Counted from the stretch's first letter, positions 6,310 through 13,475 are shown. The stretch is 37,374 bases of DNA from Dehalococcoidia bacterium (GCA_030605665.1 JAUWHW010000053.1:1-37374); one strand, 5' to 3'. The notes: generated by a model not told the origin, from the sequence alone. Numbers and translations are program-made.

Positions 6310-7468
6310 ATACGAACTCGAGTGGGATGAAGTAGCCGACAATATCCGATTTGGTGTAGATATTTTTCACCAGATAGTAGACAGCCACGTAGAGGCGTGC
6401 AAGTTTGTCATAGAAGACCTGGAGTCTCCCTCGAAGACGCGTAGGTATTATACGGACCTAATGGACCAGCTCTACGGGAATCTTTACCGTATTCGCAGAG
6501 GTTACTTAGGCTGGTTCGTCACGGAGTTCCGTAACAGGTTAGTCTACTATCTATTTATCAACGATCTGATTCTATCCCTCTGTAAAAAGTTTCCCGTTTT
6601 TGAAAAGGTTAAGTACATAATCGGGCCAACTGGTGCATTACAAACACAGCGCTTTGGGTCAATTTTGGCAGGTCGCCCCCTTGGGCTTCTGGATACGCAG
6701 TTGAAAAAGGACTTGGCCAATATCATTGAGGGACAGCCAGTTCATGGTATCGAGTGTGACCCCGGTGAGTCCTTGGATCGCCAAATGGTTTTGGGTCACG
6801 AGCTCTCCCATATTCTTTTGAGGATTGACAAAGAGCTTCTAAAGCAAGTCAGTAGTATTTATCACAATAGAGAAGTCCAAGTTGTCTTTAAGACACTTAA
6901 ATTCAGCCCAGATCACGTAATTGAACTATTTTGTGATTTCAGCGCTGCGTGGCACTTTGGCCCAGCCTATGGGAAGGCGTTTATGGAGGAAATACTGCAC
7001 TATCCAAAGTATGAGAGTGCTAGCCATCCCAGCAGAATCCGTCGACTGGGCGTTATTCTCGACGCATTGTCAGGCAAGTTGAAAAGCCCGTATTTGGCTA
7101 AAATGCGTGCTTATTATAGAGAACATGGCGAAGAGGAAGGAGCGCTGAAGAAATCAGACGTTGCTGTCATAACCAAGGAATTTAAGCGCATTCTCAAAAG
7201 CCTAGGGTCTCGCAGATATATCCCAAGGGATGTGATGGCGGGGATGAGACGTCATATTAGGGACAACATTCCAATCATATTTGAGGACATCCGCGATTTC
7301 GTAAACAATCTGCCAGCGGACAAGAGGGAATTACCGAAAAATCAGCAGGTTCATTATGATGATTTCTTGAAAGAATCCTTGAGAAAAACGGTTATGTGGC
7401 GCCAGTTTACCCAAAAAGTGAAGGAGTTAGGACTCCAACCGCTCTTAGCTCCTACTCTCTCTCCGTAA
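6224..7468 (+). CDS. HExxH zinc metallopeptidase-like protein, unknown family
   Basis: A 414-residue protein with a zincin signature: HELSH at residues 192-196 (H192, E193, H196) in 'DRQMVLGHELSHILLR'. A probable third-ligand segment, 'IELFCDFSAAWHFGP' (E234, D238), lies about 40 residues on. 'SASHPSRIRRLGVILD' (265-280) resembles the His-Pro-Ser/Pro segment seen after the active site in several M48-like families. No signal peptide or clear membrane segment is seen, so it is probably cytosolic. The start ATG at 6224 follows GAGG and lies inside the preceding gene. Its end overlaps the convergent dCTP deaminase gene by 24 bases. Position among toxin-antitoxin and TIR/HEPN genes suggests a conflict-system role. 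That is inference; the substrate is unknown. Confidence 0.7.
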   Translation: MNPTQRDYLKHTWSELRERFREIGARQPEYELEWDEVADNIRFGVDIFHQIVDSHVEACKFVIEDLESPSKTRRYYTDLMDQLYGNLYRIRRGYLGWFVTEFRNRLVYYLFINDLILSLCKKFPVFEKVKYIIGPTGALQTQRFGSILAGRPLGLLDTQLKKDLANIIEGQPVHGIECDPGESLDRQMVLGHELSHILLRIDKELLKQVSSIYHNREVQVVFKTLKFSPDHVIELFCDFSAAWHFGPAYGKAFMEEILHYPKYESASHPSRIRRLGVILDALSGKLKSPYLAKMRAYYREHGEEEGALKKSDVAVITKEFKRILKSLGSRRYIPRDVMAGMRRHIRDNIPIIFEDIRDFVNNLPADKRELPKNQQVHYDDFLKESLRKTVMWRQFTQKVKELGLQPLLAPTLSP

Positions 7469-8137
7469 GCGCGACTTTCTAATGTGACGAAACACTATAT
7501 TTTCCCAGTCTTCTCTGTACTTCGAAGGTTCTGAAAGAGGAGAACTGTAACTTCCCATAGGGAGCCCTTTGCTAGGATCAATTGGCGATTGCACTTCATC
7601 GCCATATGCCCGCCGCACGTCCCCGCTTATTTTTATGAACGCCATAGCAGCCACGCGGCTGAGCGGGTACAAGGCGACGGGAAGGTGCCCAAGGTTTGAG
7701 AACTCCAGAGTCAAAGACCCTTTGTATTTAGGGTCAACGAAACCTGCCGTTGCATGCACAATAATTCCGAGTCTTCCCAAAGAAGTCCTCCCTTGCAGGA
7801 TCCCTAGAAGGTCACGGGGCATACAAATATTTTCAAAGGTAGGTGCCAAGGCAAGCATGCCTGGATGCAGAATATAGGACTCTCCCACAGGCAAAATCAA
7901 TTCTCTTCTGTAATCGGTATCTTCGACAGAGACGGGATCGTAGGATTCTACAGCACTATGCTTGACTTCGTAGAAGATGCCACCCAGTCTGAGGTCAACC
8001 TTGCACCCCTGAACCTGTGTGTCCAAGTCAAGCAGAGGATGAATTATTAGGTCTCCTGCGGTCAGACGCTGACGAATTTGCTCGTCTGACAAGACTCCGA
8101 AGGATAACGGGGCTTGATCAAATTCTTTGTTCGACAT
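7445..8137 (-). CDS. dcd: dCTP deaminase (possibly bifunctional dCTP deaminase/dUTPase)
   Basis: A trimeric Dcd/dUTPase-fold protein of 230 residues. The conserved core 'GRTSLGRLGIIVHATAGFVD' is followed by 'YKGSLTLEFSN', whose Glu matches the catalytic E138 of the E. coli enzyme. 'HATAGFVD' is closer to the bifunctional DCD-DUT enzymes ('HxTAGFID') than to E. coli Dcd ('HVTAHRID'), so it may make dUMP directly. The usual role is dTTP supply; Dcd homologues are also known phage-defence effectors that drain dCTP. I chose the ATG at 8137 because AAAGGAG lies between it and the upstream ATG at 8155. It is last in a minus-strand run behind TIR-like and HEPN genes, and it is much longer at the N-terminus than E. 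coli Dcd. Confidence 0.88.
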   Translation of the reverse strand: MSNKEFDQAPLSFGVLSDEQIRQRLTAGDLIIHPLLDLDTQVQGCKVDLRLGGIFYEVKHSAVESYDPVSVEDTDYRRELILPVGESYILHPGMLALAPTFENICMPRDLLGILQGRTSLGRLGIIVHATAGFVDPKYKGSLTLEFSNLGHLPVALYPLSRVAAMAFIKISGDVRRAYGDEVQSPIDPSKGLPMGSYSSPLSEPSKYREDWENIVFRHIRKSRLRRESRS

Positions 8138-8228
8138 TTTTCTCCTTTGCTTCATATCCCCCTAGCGAGGCACACATCGATTTATTCATTGTTAGCGTAA
8201 TGCACTAGACCTATTAACCTATAAAGGC

Positions 8229-8615
8229 TCATCCTTTAGGTTTTCTCTTTATAGTAATTTCAAGAAGTTCGTTTGCAGTGCGCCTTCGGCCCTTTTCCCC
8301 ACCTACCTCTATGCCAATCAAATCGAGAATTTTGGCAGAAAGTCCCGCACGCAGCTTGCCATACTCGTCTCTCATAATCCCCACCGTGGTTTTTGCTTCG
8401 TCGACGCAATAACTCTCACTCACTGTCTCAAGGCTTTCGAAAATGCTAATTAGTTGTTTTAGATCGCGTTCGATCTCATCCAAAGGTAGCTCTTCCAAAA
8501 CTTGGACTTTTTTAGCTTCTTCAACTGCTGCAAAGCCTTCGGCTTCAGCACGGTATGCCGGCGTGTCATAAAAGATAACTCGTATGCTTCTTTCTTCTGC
8601 CCCGCTTGTTGCCAT
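8229..8615 (-). CDS. Small unknown protein between HEPN and dCTP deaminase genes
   Basis: A 128-residue protein, not recognised. It begins MATSGAEERSIRVIFYDTPA, has an acidic helical centre (about 30-80) and ends in a basic beta-like tail 'ANELLEITIKRKPKG'. I chose the ATG at 8615 because AAGGAGGGG precedes it closely; a frame-open extension to 8681 lacks such a site. It is 91 bases upstream of dcd on the same strand. A tgtataat in the 262 bases upstream (near 8681-8688, minus strand) could be a -10 box. No membrane segment or catalytic motif is seen; an adaptor or accessory role is possible only by context. Confidence 0.65.
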   Translation of the reverse strand: MATSGAEERSIRVIFYDTPAYRAEAEGFAAVEEAKKVQVLEELPLDEIERDLKQLISIFESLETVSESYCVDEAKTTVGIMRDEYGKLRAGLSAKILDLIGIEVGGEKGRRRTANELLEITIKRKPKG

Positions 8616-8758
8616 AGCCCCTCCTTGGTTGATTCTACCGTCTTTCCGAGATTTGCAAGCATCTCTGCCATGATTATACACGGCTTAGGCACAACGAACA
8701 AGCTTACAGAATATATTCAAGGCAAGCAGACAAATTGTTAGTGCGAATCGAACATTCA

Positions 8759-8785
8759 GGTGCGCAGAAATGGGGGACTCGAACC
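8759..8785 (-). other. tRNA 3'-end-like fragment (possible attachment-site scar)
   Basis: Read on the minus strand it gives ggttcgagtcccccattt followed by ctgcgcacc. This has the T-loop consensus (GGTTCGAGTCC) and then an acceptor-like stretch. The 5' side of the T stem does not pair, and no anticodon or D arm is present upstream, so this is not a functional tRNA. Integrating elements carry 3' tRNA ends in their att sites, and this lies inside the accessory block. It may equally be chance. The remaining intergenic sequence 8616-8877 shows nothing else. Confidence 0.3.
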
Positions 8786-8877
8786 ATATACCTCAACCCA
8801 TTGTAACCCAACAATCAGCCAGAATGTGTCCTTAGCTTTGTGTGGAGAACTAGTTACTTTCGCTTGCCCCTTGATTA

Positions 8878-9342
8878 TTACTTAGATTGCGCCCGTTCGT
8901 ATTTCGATATCAAGTCGTAAATTCGCCAATGTGCACCGTGAGTCAATCCAACAATTCGCTCAGCTAATTCTCTAGAAAAAGCCGAATCGAAAGTTTCTTT
9001 GATACCTGCCAGGCTTTCTACCCCAAATTCGAGGTATTGCTTCACTGAAGTGAGTAACTTTAATAGGACAGCAGCCCTTGCTAATTCCTTTCTGAAGTAG
9101 CTGACATTGTACTCGTCAAGATAGGGGCTAAGTTTTTCAAATGCCTGTGGAATCTTATCGCTGACATCGTGCGGGATCTTCTTACCCTTTTCAGGTATGT
9201 AACTTATACCCACTTTGCCGAGGAGAGTTTTCACCGAAAGCTCTAGACATCTTTGACTTTCAAGAAGAGCCCCAGCGTAGTCCCAATCCTTAAGGCAGTT
9301 CTCAGCTGCATTTAGTCTTACTTGGGCATCCTCTATTTTCAT
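8878..9342 (-). CDS. HEPN domain protein
   Basis: A 154-residue helical protein with the HEPN pattern 'WDYAGALLESQRCLELSVKTLL' (residues 19-41) then 'GKKIPHDVSDKI' (52-63), as in stand-alone HEPN proteins. Many HEPN domains are RNases, but no clear R-x4-6-H pair is visible, so it could be a non-catalytic partner. The start ATG at 9342 follows AAGGCAAGG. It lies 151 bases after the TIR-like gene and in the same direction as the next two genes, so the four may be one transcript. The gene is distinct from the HEPN protein at 3947. Confidence 0.8.
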   Translation of the reverse strand: MKIEDAQVRLNAAENCLKDWDYAGALLESQRCLELSVKTLLGKVGISYIPEKGKKIPHDVSDKIPQAFEKLSPYLDEYNVSYFRKELARAAVLLKLLTSVKQYLEFGVESLAGIKETFDSAFSRELAERIVGLTHGAHWRIYDLISKYERAQSK

Positions 9343-9493
9343 ACCTTGCCTTCGTTAGTTAACTTATTGTTAAGAAGCTTTGACTAGCTCATCCATACTG
9401 AGAACGGCATCCCTTTTTCTGCTGAGCACAACTTGATATTTGTTAAAGGCACTTCTACACCGAAGAGGGTGATTTAGTAACGCAATTCTAAAG

Positions 9494-10396
9494 CTACTTT
9501 TTTGAACTGGCAACAAGGAAACCTACTATTCCTCCTATGAGCAAAGGAACTCCTACCTTTGCTAAACTATCTAAAAATTCCTGCCTTCTTTTATCAACGA
9601 CCCATTGCCTAAGCATGGGCATTATTGCTCCCAGTCTTTGTCTGAGGTCTTCAAGATTGAGTGGATTATAGGGCGCTGTCAATCCTCTAAGCTCTCCTGG
9701 TAAACCTCCAACAGCGACTGCCTCGTCACGCAGTATCAGCAACGGACGGGAGGTGCCAAATGCGATTCCTGTCTCGCCATGCAACCACTCTAGGGTTCGC
9801 CAGTAACCGGTAAGAGCATCAAGGTACCGAGGAGTGGCTATAGCTATTAGGCAATCTGAATTGGTTATTCTTTGCCGCACCACGGATGCCAAAGCTCTAC
9901 GATCAACTAGTTCATCGATGCCGACTGTGAACGTTTCAAACCCCCACTCGCTTATCATTTCAACAATTTGGTCACCAACTAACCTATCCTCAGGTGGGAG
10001 CCCTCTACTGATGAACGCCGTGTAGTAAGGTAGCGGCAGAACCTTAATATACCACCTTAACTCCTCCCAGAATGGGTCTAGATCCTGCCACGTTCTACTT
10101 GCGAGGCTGTATTCCCAAAGACGATAGCTGACACTATAGCGGAGAATGCCAGCAATTGTCTTTGGAATTTCAAAAGGCAAAGATGATACATATTGCGTCG
10201 CGCGTGGCGCAATCTGCACTGCGCATTCCTTTCGATAGTATAGGTTTTCTTTTAGCTGAAACTCAAGCTGCAACCCGATTTCACTAGCAAACAGAACGGT
10301 ATCTCCCGTATTGTCTACCCAAAAATTAAGGCGCACCTGGTCTCCAGGTTGGTATGTTGATTTATCAAACTGCCATCTCAGTGTCCAGTTACCCAT
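9494..10396 (-). CDS. TIR-like protein with N-terminal beta-sandwich and C-terminal membrane anchor
   Basis: A 300-residue protein in three parts. Residues 1-120 look like an Ig/arrestin-type beta sandwich ('STYQPGDQVRLNFWVDNTGD'). Residues 124-225 resemble a TIR or deoxyribosyltransferase-like fold: 'YYTAFISRGLPPEDRLVGDQ', 'SDCLIAIATPRYLDAL' and 'WRTLEWLHGETGIAFG', with E203 or E208 as candidate catalytic Glu. Residues 283-296 ('VPLLIGGIVGFLVA') form a short membrane helix followed by lysines. TIR domains in bacterial immunity cleave NAD+; activity here is inferred. The ATG has GGGAGG 9 bases upstream. It heads the minus-strand run of HEPN, small unknown and dcd genes. The membrane tail would place the effector at the inner face of the membrane. 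Confidence 0.72.
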   Translation of the reverse strand: MGNWTLRWQFDKSTYQPGDQVRLNFWVDNTGDTVLFASEIGLQLEFQLKENLYYRKECAVQIAPRATQYVSSLPFEIPKTIAGILRYSVSYRLWEYSLASRTWQDLDPFWEELRWYIKVLPLPYYTAFISRGLPPEDRLVGDQIVEMISEWGFETFTVGIDELVDRRALASVVRQRITNSDCLIAIATPRYLDALTGYWRTLEWLHGETGIAFGTSRPLLILRDEAVAVGGLPGELRGLTAPYNPLNLEDLRQRLGAIMPMLRQWVVDKRRQEFLDSLAKVGVPLLIGGIVGFLVASSKK

Positions 10397-10565
10397 TACA
10401 AACCTCCCGCCTCAGCATTCCGTTCCATATAACGCAATTATATCAGATTCCTACCCACAATTTGTATTGGGAATACCGCCTCAACCTTCTTAGGCGTAAA
10501 ATTAAAATTGACGGAACATTTCATCGGATTGTTAACTCTGCTATACATAAAAGGGTTAAAGTTAC

Positions 10566-10658
10566 TCTTTCAAAAACTATAACCTATTCTTCCAACTGCA
10601 AAGAGAGAGCAAATATCAGGATTTCACCTCACCTCTTGAGGCAGATTTAGAGGAATAA
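10566..10658 (+). pseudogene. Decayed gene 3' end, 'QDFTSALEADLE' family copy 1
   Basis: One frame reads SFKNYNLFFQLQRESKYQ then DFTSPLEADLEE and stops at 10656-10658; a stop at 10557 and frame loss upstream show decay. The same C-terminal peptide occurs in decayed form at 11350, 12239 and 17565. The parent family is not known to me. It lies in the 385-base gap between the TIR-like gene and hicB; 10397-10560 holds nothing else recognisable. Confidence 0.6.
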
Positions 10659-10665
10659 TAAAGCC

Positions 10666-10752
10666 ATGGCAGAATCCAAACTGTTTATTGTGCTTCCCAA
10701 AAAGTTTTTCAAAGCTCGATGCCAATTTGACATTGACGCTAAGGCAACTTAA
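10666..10752 (+). CDS. Possible 28-residue ORF
   Basis: An ATG directly after the decayed gene above opens a 28-codon frame, MAESKLFIVLPKKFFKARCQ and so on. GAGGAATAATAAAG upstream could give a weak ribosome site. It has no recognised similarity and may be a remnant or chance. Confidence 0.2.
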   Translation: MAESKLFIVLPKKFFKARCQFDIDAKAT

Positions 10753-10781
10753 TAGTATGGTTATTATAAGTCACCAGATAG

Positions 10782-11000
10782 ATGAGAGGGGAAATGCGAG
10801 AAGTTATTTTATACCCAGGTGAGGATGGTTATTGGGTAGTGGAATGCCCTAGTCTGCCCGGCTGCATTAGCCAAGGGAAGACAAAAGAAGAGGCACTAAA
10901 AAACATCAAGGAAGCTATAAATTGCTACATCCACTCCCTGGAAGAGGATAACTTGCCTATACCTGAAGAGAAATTTGGGGTATCAGTGGTAGTAGTGTGA
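10782..11000 (+). CDS. hicB: HicB-family antitoxin (short form)
   Basis: A 72-residue HicB protein with the partial RNase H-like fold only: 'REVILYPGEDGYWVVECPSL', then 'PGCISQGKTKEEALKNIKEA'. There is no ribbon-helix-helix tail, unlike the HicB at 4981. An inner ATG at 10794 with GAGGGG just upstream would give 68 residues and is equally possible. The stop overlaps the GTG start of hicA (GTGA overlap). This pair has hicB first, the reverse of the pair at 4743-5403. No convincing promoter is seen. Confidence 0.92.
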   Translation: MRGEMREVILYPGEDGYWVVECPSLPGCISQGKTKEEALKNIKEAINCYIHSLEEDNLPIPEEKFGVSVVVV

Positions 11001-11218
11001 ACAAGCTTCCTGTCTTGTCGGGCAAAAGGTGTATTAAAGCTCTAGGAAAAGCAGGATTCTACTTTAAAAGGCAGGAGGGTAGCCATGTGACACTCAGGCG
11101 AGATGAACCCTTTTGCCAAGTGGTCGTGCCTTTACATAGAGAACTGGACCGAGGCATGCTACGAGCCATTATTCGCCAAGCAGGATTATCAGTAGATGAA
11201 TTTATCAAACTACTGTAG
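10997..11218 (+). CDS. hicA: HicA-family mRNA interferase toxin
   Basis: A 73-residue HicA with the catalytic histidine H30 in 'RQEGSHVTLRR' and the typical tail 'HRELDRGMLRAIIRQAGLSV'. It starts at GTG 10997, overlapping the hicB stop, so translation is coupled. It should cleave mRNA when HicB is lost. It is only distantly similar to the HicA at 4743, so the two pairs are unlikely to cross-neutralise. Confidence 0.93.
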   Translation: MNKLPVLSGKRCIKALGKAGFYFKRQEGSHVTLRRDEPFCQVVVPLHRELDRGMLRAIIRQAGLSVDEFIKLL

Positions 11219-11236
11219 CGCTACTAAGCTGACAGG

Positions 11237-11442
11237 ATGAGACAATCACAGATAGTCAACAAAGGACAGAAACTAGTGCTAAAGGTTTCCCTGAATGTAG
11301 ACCCAGCAAAATTTGATATAAGCAAATATGAGATCCCATTTTCACTTCTCCTGAAAGCTATGATTTGTTCTTCCAAAGGCTAAGAGAGGGACAGTATTAG
11401 GATTTCACCTCAACACTTGAGGCAGATTTAGAGGAAGAATAA
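11237..11442 (+). pseudogene. Frameshifted gene, 'QDFTSALEADLE' family copy 2
   Basis: The fullest copy. An ATG at 11237 opens MRQSQIVNKGQKLVLKVSLN and runs to VDPAKFDISKYEIPF. Near 11340 the sense moves to another frame, SPESYDLFFQRLREGQY, then an in-frame TAG, then DFTSTLEADLEEE and a stop at 11440-11442. So it has one frameshift and one nonsense change. The 48-codon open part ending at 11383 is a by-product. The family is not recognised; intact members would be about 65-70 residues. Confidence 0.6.
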
Positions 11443-11458
11443 AGCTATATGAAATTCC

Positions 11459-11505
11459 TTGACAGACGTATACAATAAGTATACTATCGACTACAAAAAG
11501 TATAC
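11459..11505 (+). promoter_or_regulatory. Sigma-70 promoter with three GTATAC operator-like boxes
   Basis: TTGACA (11459-11464) and TACTAT (11482-11487) stand exactly 17 bases apart, close to the ideal promoter. GTATAC occurs at 11468-11473, 11479-11484 and 11500-11505, the middle one as AGTATACT across the -10. Repeated palindromic boxes inside and just after a promoter suggest repression, most likely by the winged-helix protein encoded 14 bases further on. Transcription should start near 11494, leaving a very short leader. Confidence 0.8.
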
Positions 11506-11518
11506 AGACAGGCTTTAA

Positions 11519-12106
11519 ATGCTACAGGAGCTATTCTCTTCACAGGCCAGAGTTGCTATCCTGGGACTCTTTTTATTAAACCCGAGCGACCGCTTCTACA
11601 TGCGTGAGGTTGCCACTCGTAGCGGTCAGCCTATCCGCGCTGTGCAGCGTGAACTTGCTAGATTAGAGGCAGCAGGACTCCTCTCCCACACTATGGACGG
11701 CAACAGAAAGTATTACCAGATTAATAAGAATTGTCCCATTTTCCTGGAGTTGAAGGCTATATTTCTCAAGACTTTTGCCCTCGGCGATATCCTGAGGCAA
11801 CACTTATCAGGGGTTAAAAAGGACATTATTGTCGCTTTCATATATGGTTCCTACGCTAAGGCTCAGGAAACAGCGACCAGCGATATTGATCTCTTTGTAG
11901 TTGGGGATATAACCGCCTCAGAACTCTCAAAAGCCTTATCCCCAGCAAAGGAAGGATTGGGACGAGAGATTAACGCCATAGCCATGCCATCTCAGGAACT
12001 GAAGGCTAAGGTCAAGGCACAGAATCACTTTGTTCTCAGCGTCTTGAGCGAACCTAAACTATTTCTGGTGGGAGATAATGATGACATTGAATCAATTACT
12101 GGCTGA
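11519..12106 (+). CDS. Winged-helix regulator fused to MNT nucleotidyltransferase
   Basis: A 195-residue protein. Residues 1-75 form an ArsR-like winged helix ('RFYMREVATRSGQPIRAVQR', 'LARLEAAGLLSHTMDGNRKY'). Residues 95-190 form a nucleotidyltransferase domain with 'YGSYAKAQETATSDIDLFVV' (G110, S111; metal ligands D122, D124). Such fusions act as autoregulated antitoxins beside HEPN genes. The start ATG has no good ribosome site and lies about 25 bases after the predicted transcript start. The promoter boxes upstream fit self-repression. The expected HEPN partner is reduced to a short ORF overlapping the end (12078-12212). Confidence 0.88.
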   Translation: MLQELFSSQARVAILGLFLLNPSDRFYMREVATRSGQPIRAVQRELARLEAAGLLSHTMDGNRKYYQINKNCPIFLELKAIFLKTFALGDILRQHLSGVKKDIIVAFIYGSYAKAQETATSDIDLFVVGDITASELSKALSPAKEGLGREINAIAMPSQELKAKVKAQNHFVLSVLSEPKLFLVGDNDDIESITG

Positions 12107-12212
12107 TGGCAAGTTAGTAAAACATCGAACATCACAGCAGGAAATTTCCAGCCTGCGAGAGGTAGAGGACTGGCTACATCAACGTTACCCTAAACTAGCT
12201 GGAGATTTGTAA
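12078..12212 (+). pseudogene. Truncated partner (probable HEPN gene remnant) of the MNT gene
   Basis: A 44-codon frame overlaps the MNT gene by 29 bases: MMTLNQLLADGKLVKHRTSQ, QEISSL, then REVEDWLHQRYPKLAGDL and stop. The first part resembles, from memory, the N-terminus of HEPN proteins that follow such MNT genes ('RTSxxEIxxLL'). The last part has no link with it, as if the middle were deleted. GGAGATAATG gives a fair ribosome site. It may still be translated. Confidence 0.45.
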
Positions 12213-12235
12213 GCATTTGAGCATTTAGTGAAAAC

Positions 12236-12288
12236 TGGGCGATAAATCGGAGAGAAAATAGCAAGATTTCACCTCAGCACTTGAAGAT
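12236..12288 (+). pseudogene. Decayed gene 3' end, 'QDFTSALEADLE' family copy 3
   Basis: The frame reads GDKSERK, stop, QDFTSALED before the sequence switches at 12289 to the element-end-like segment. It is the shortest of the four copies. The 312 bases without a gene from 12213 to 12524 hold this remnant, the segment at 12289-12317, and a coding-like but startless frame near 12370-12470 (includes 'PSNREFIIIRAGEKQKG'). Confidence 0.5.
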
Positions 12289-12317
12289 GACTAGGAAACT
12301 GCACATTTCGTCATTTG
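12289..12317. repeat. Shared terminal sequence of a possible lost mobile element, copy 2
   Basis: Second copy of the segment at 5514-5542 (gaaactgcacatttcgtca core). It again begins exactly where a decayed gene loses sense. Beyond about 12320 the two copies no longer match. Confidence 0.5.
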
Positions 12318-12524
12318 GTGCAAGTTTTACATGTAACATCCCGAGCGTATCTGAAGCCTAGCCGCTAAGTTAGACCCAGGCGAAGTGCCGACGACACCAA
12401 GCAACAGAGAGTTTATTATCATCCGCGCCGGCGAAAAACAAAAGGGACCTTCTACCTGTGGACAGCGCCTTTAAGTAGCTGTATAGTTTAGGCTGAATAA
12501 AGTAGGGTTAGCCCACTTTAGGAA

Positions 12525-13475
12525 ATGCAGCCATATGAGTATCTGAAAGGTATCCCGCACTTCAGCCTTCAGCTTCAAAAAAGCACGCGACATTGGATTT
12601 GCCACGATGTCACTTTCCATAGTGCTCATCCCAACCGCTATCAAGAGAACAATACTGCTCGTGGTGAGTATTATATGCCAAGCATCGGGACTCGCTTTCC
12701 TCTTGTCATTCTACTTCATGGTCTGGGAGAGCTAGGAGAGAGGAACGCGGTACCCTGCAAGATGCTGGCACGGGACCTGGCAAAAATAGGCATAGCCTCT
12801 TTTGTGCTCAAGCTCGTGTTGCCAGCTCAGAGGGGAGCTGAGGGTACAAAAAGGCAGCCCTTAGTGCCGTTCATCGAGAACTGGCTGGAGCTATATCAGG
12901 TACTGGTTATCAGTATACGCCAGGTAATAGATTGGGCGGAGCGCAGAAATGAACTTGACACTCAAAGAGTAGCCGTAATGGGCATAAGCGTGGGAGGCAT
13001 GGCCTCTGCCATAGCTATGGCCGTGGACAAACGAATTGTGGCTGGTGTCTTTCTAGTCGCAGGTGGGAATATGGAAAAGATAACCTGGAGCAGCAAAAAC
13101 GATGTGGCGCGAATGAGCCACAAGTGCACGCAGTCCCAATGCCATGAGATATATAGCTACTACCCGCAATATCTAACTGATATAGCGGAAAAGGGGATTG
13201 AAAACGTAATTCCGGCTAAGGAGTGCTTCTTGTTTGATCCAATTAGCTTCGCACCTTGTCTCCGCGGGCGCCCCCTGCTAATGATTAACGCGGAGTGGGA
13301 TGATTTTGTACCGAGAGATTCCACGCTGGAGTTCTGGGAGGTGTGTGGCCGCCCCCGCATTGTGTGGCTTCCTGCGAACCACAACACCATCCTCCTTCGC
13401 TATCACTCAATCAGGAGAGAAGCTACTTCCTTTATAGGCTCAACTTTTGGGGTGAAGCACGAGACTAAGGCATGA
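12525..13475 (+). CDS. Alpha/beta hydrolase
   Basis: A 316-residue alpha/beta-hydrolase-fold enzyme. The oxyanion segment is 'VILLHGLGELGER' (61-73), the nucleophile S155 sits in 'VMGISVGGMA', the acid is probably D259 or D260 in 'NAEWDDFVP', and the base H286 lies in 'PANHNTIL'. The triad is in the usual order. The fold and 'LARDLAKIGIASFVLKL' suggest a dienelactone hydrolase/acyl-peptidase-like esterase; the substrate is unknown. No signal peptide is seen. An AGGA lies very close to the ATG, so the start is uncertain. It stands alone, with convergent membrane-protein genes after it. Confidence 0.82.
   Translation: MQPYEYLKGIPHFSLQLQKSTRHWICHDVTFHSAHPNRYQENNTARGEYYMPSIGTRFPLVILLHGLGELGERNAVPCKMLARDLAKIGIASFVLKLVLPAQRGAEGTKRQPLVPFIENWLELYQVLVISIRQVIDWAERRNELDTQRVAVMGISVGGMASAIAMAVDKRIVAGVFLVAGGNMEKITWSSKNDVARMSHKCTQSQCHEIYSYYPQYLTDIAEKGIENVIPAKECFLFDPISFAPCLRGRPLLMINAEWDDFVPRDSTLEFWEVCGRPRIVWLPANHNTILLRYHSIRREATSFIGSTFGVKHETKA

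Noticed and set aside
8138..9400. TAACAAT segments on the minus strand before the dcd, 128-residue and HEPN genes, resembling the 5' start of attC sites
   Set aside because: None has a matching GTTRRRY end with pairing L boxes within 60-150 bases, so only the site at 33119-33203 meets the attC criteria.
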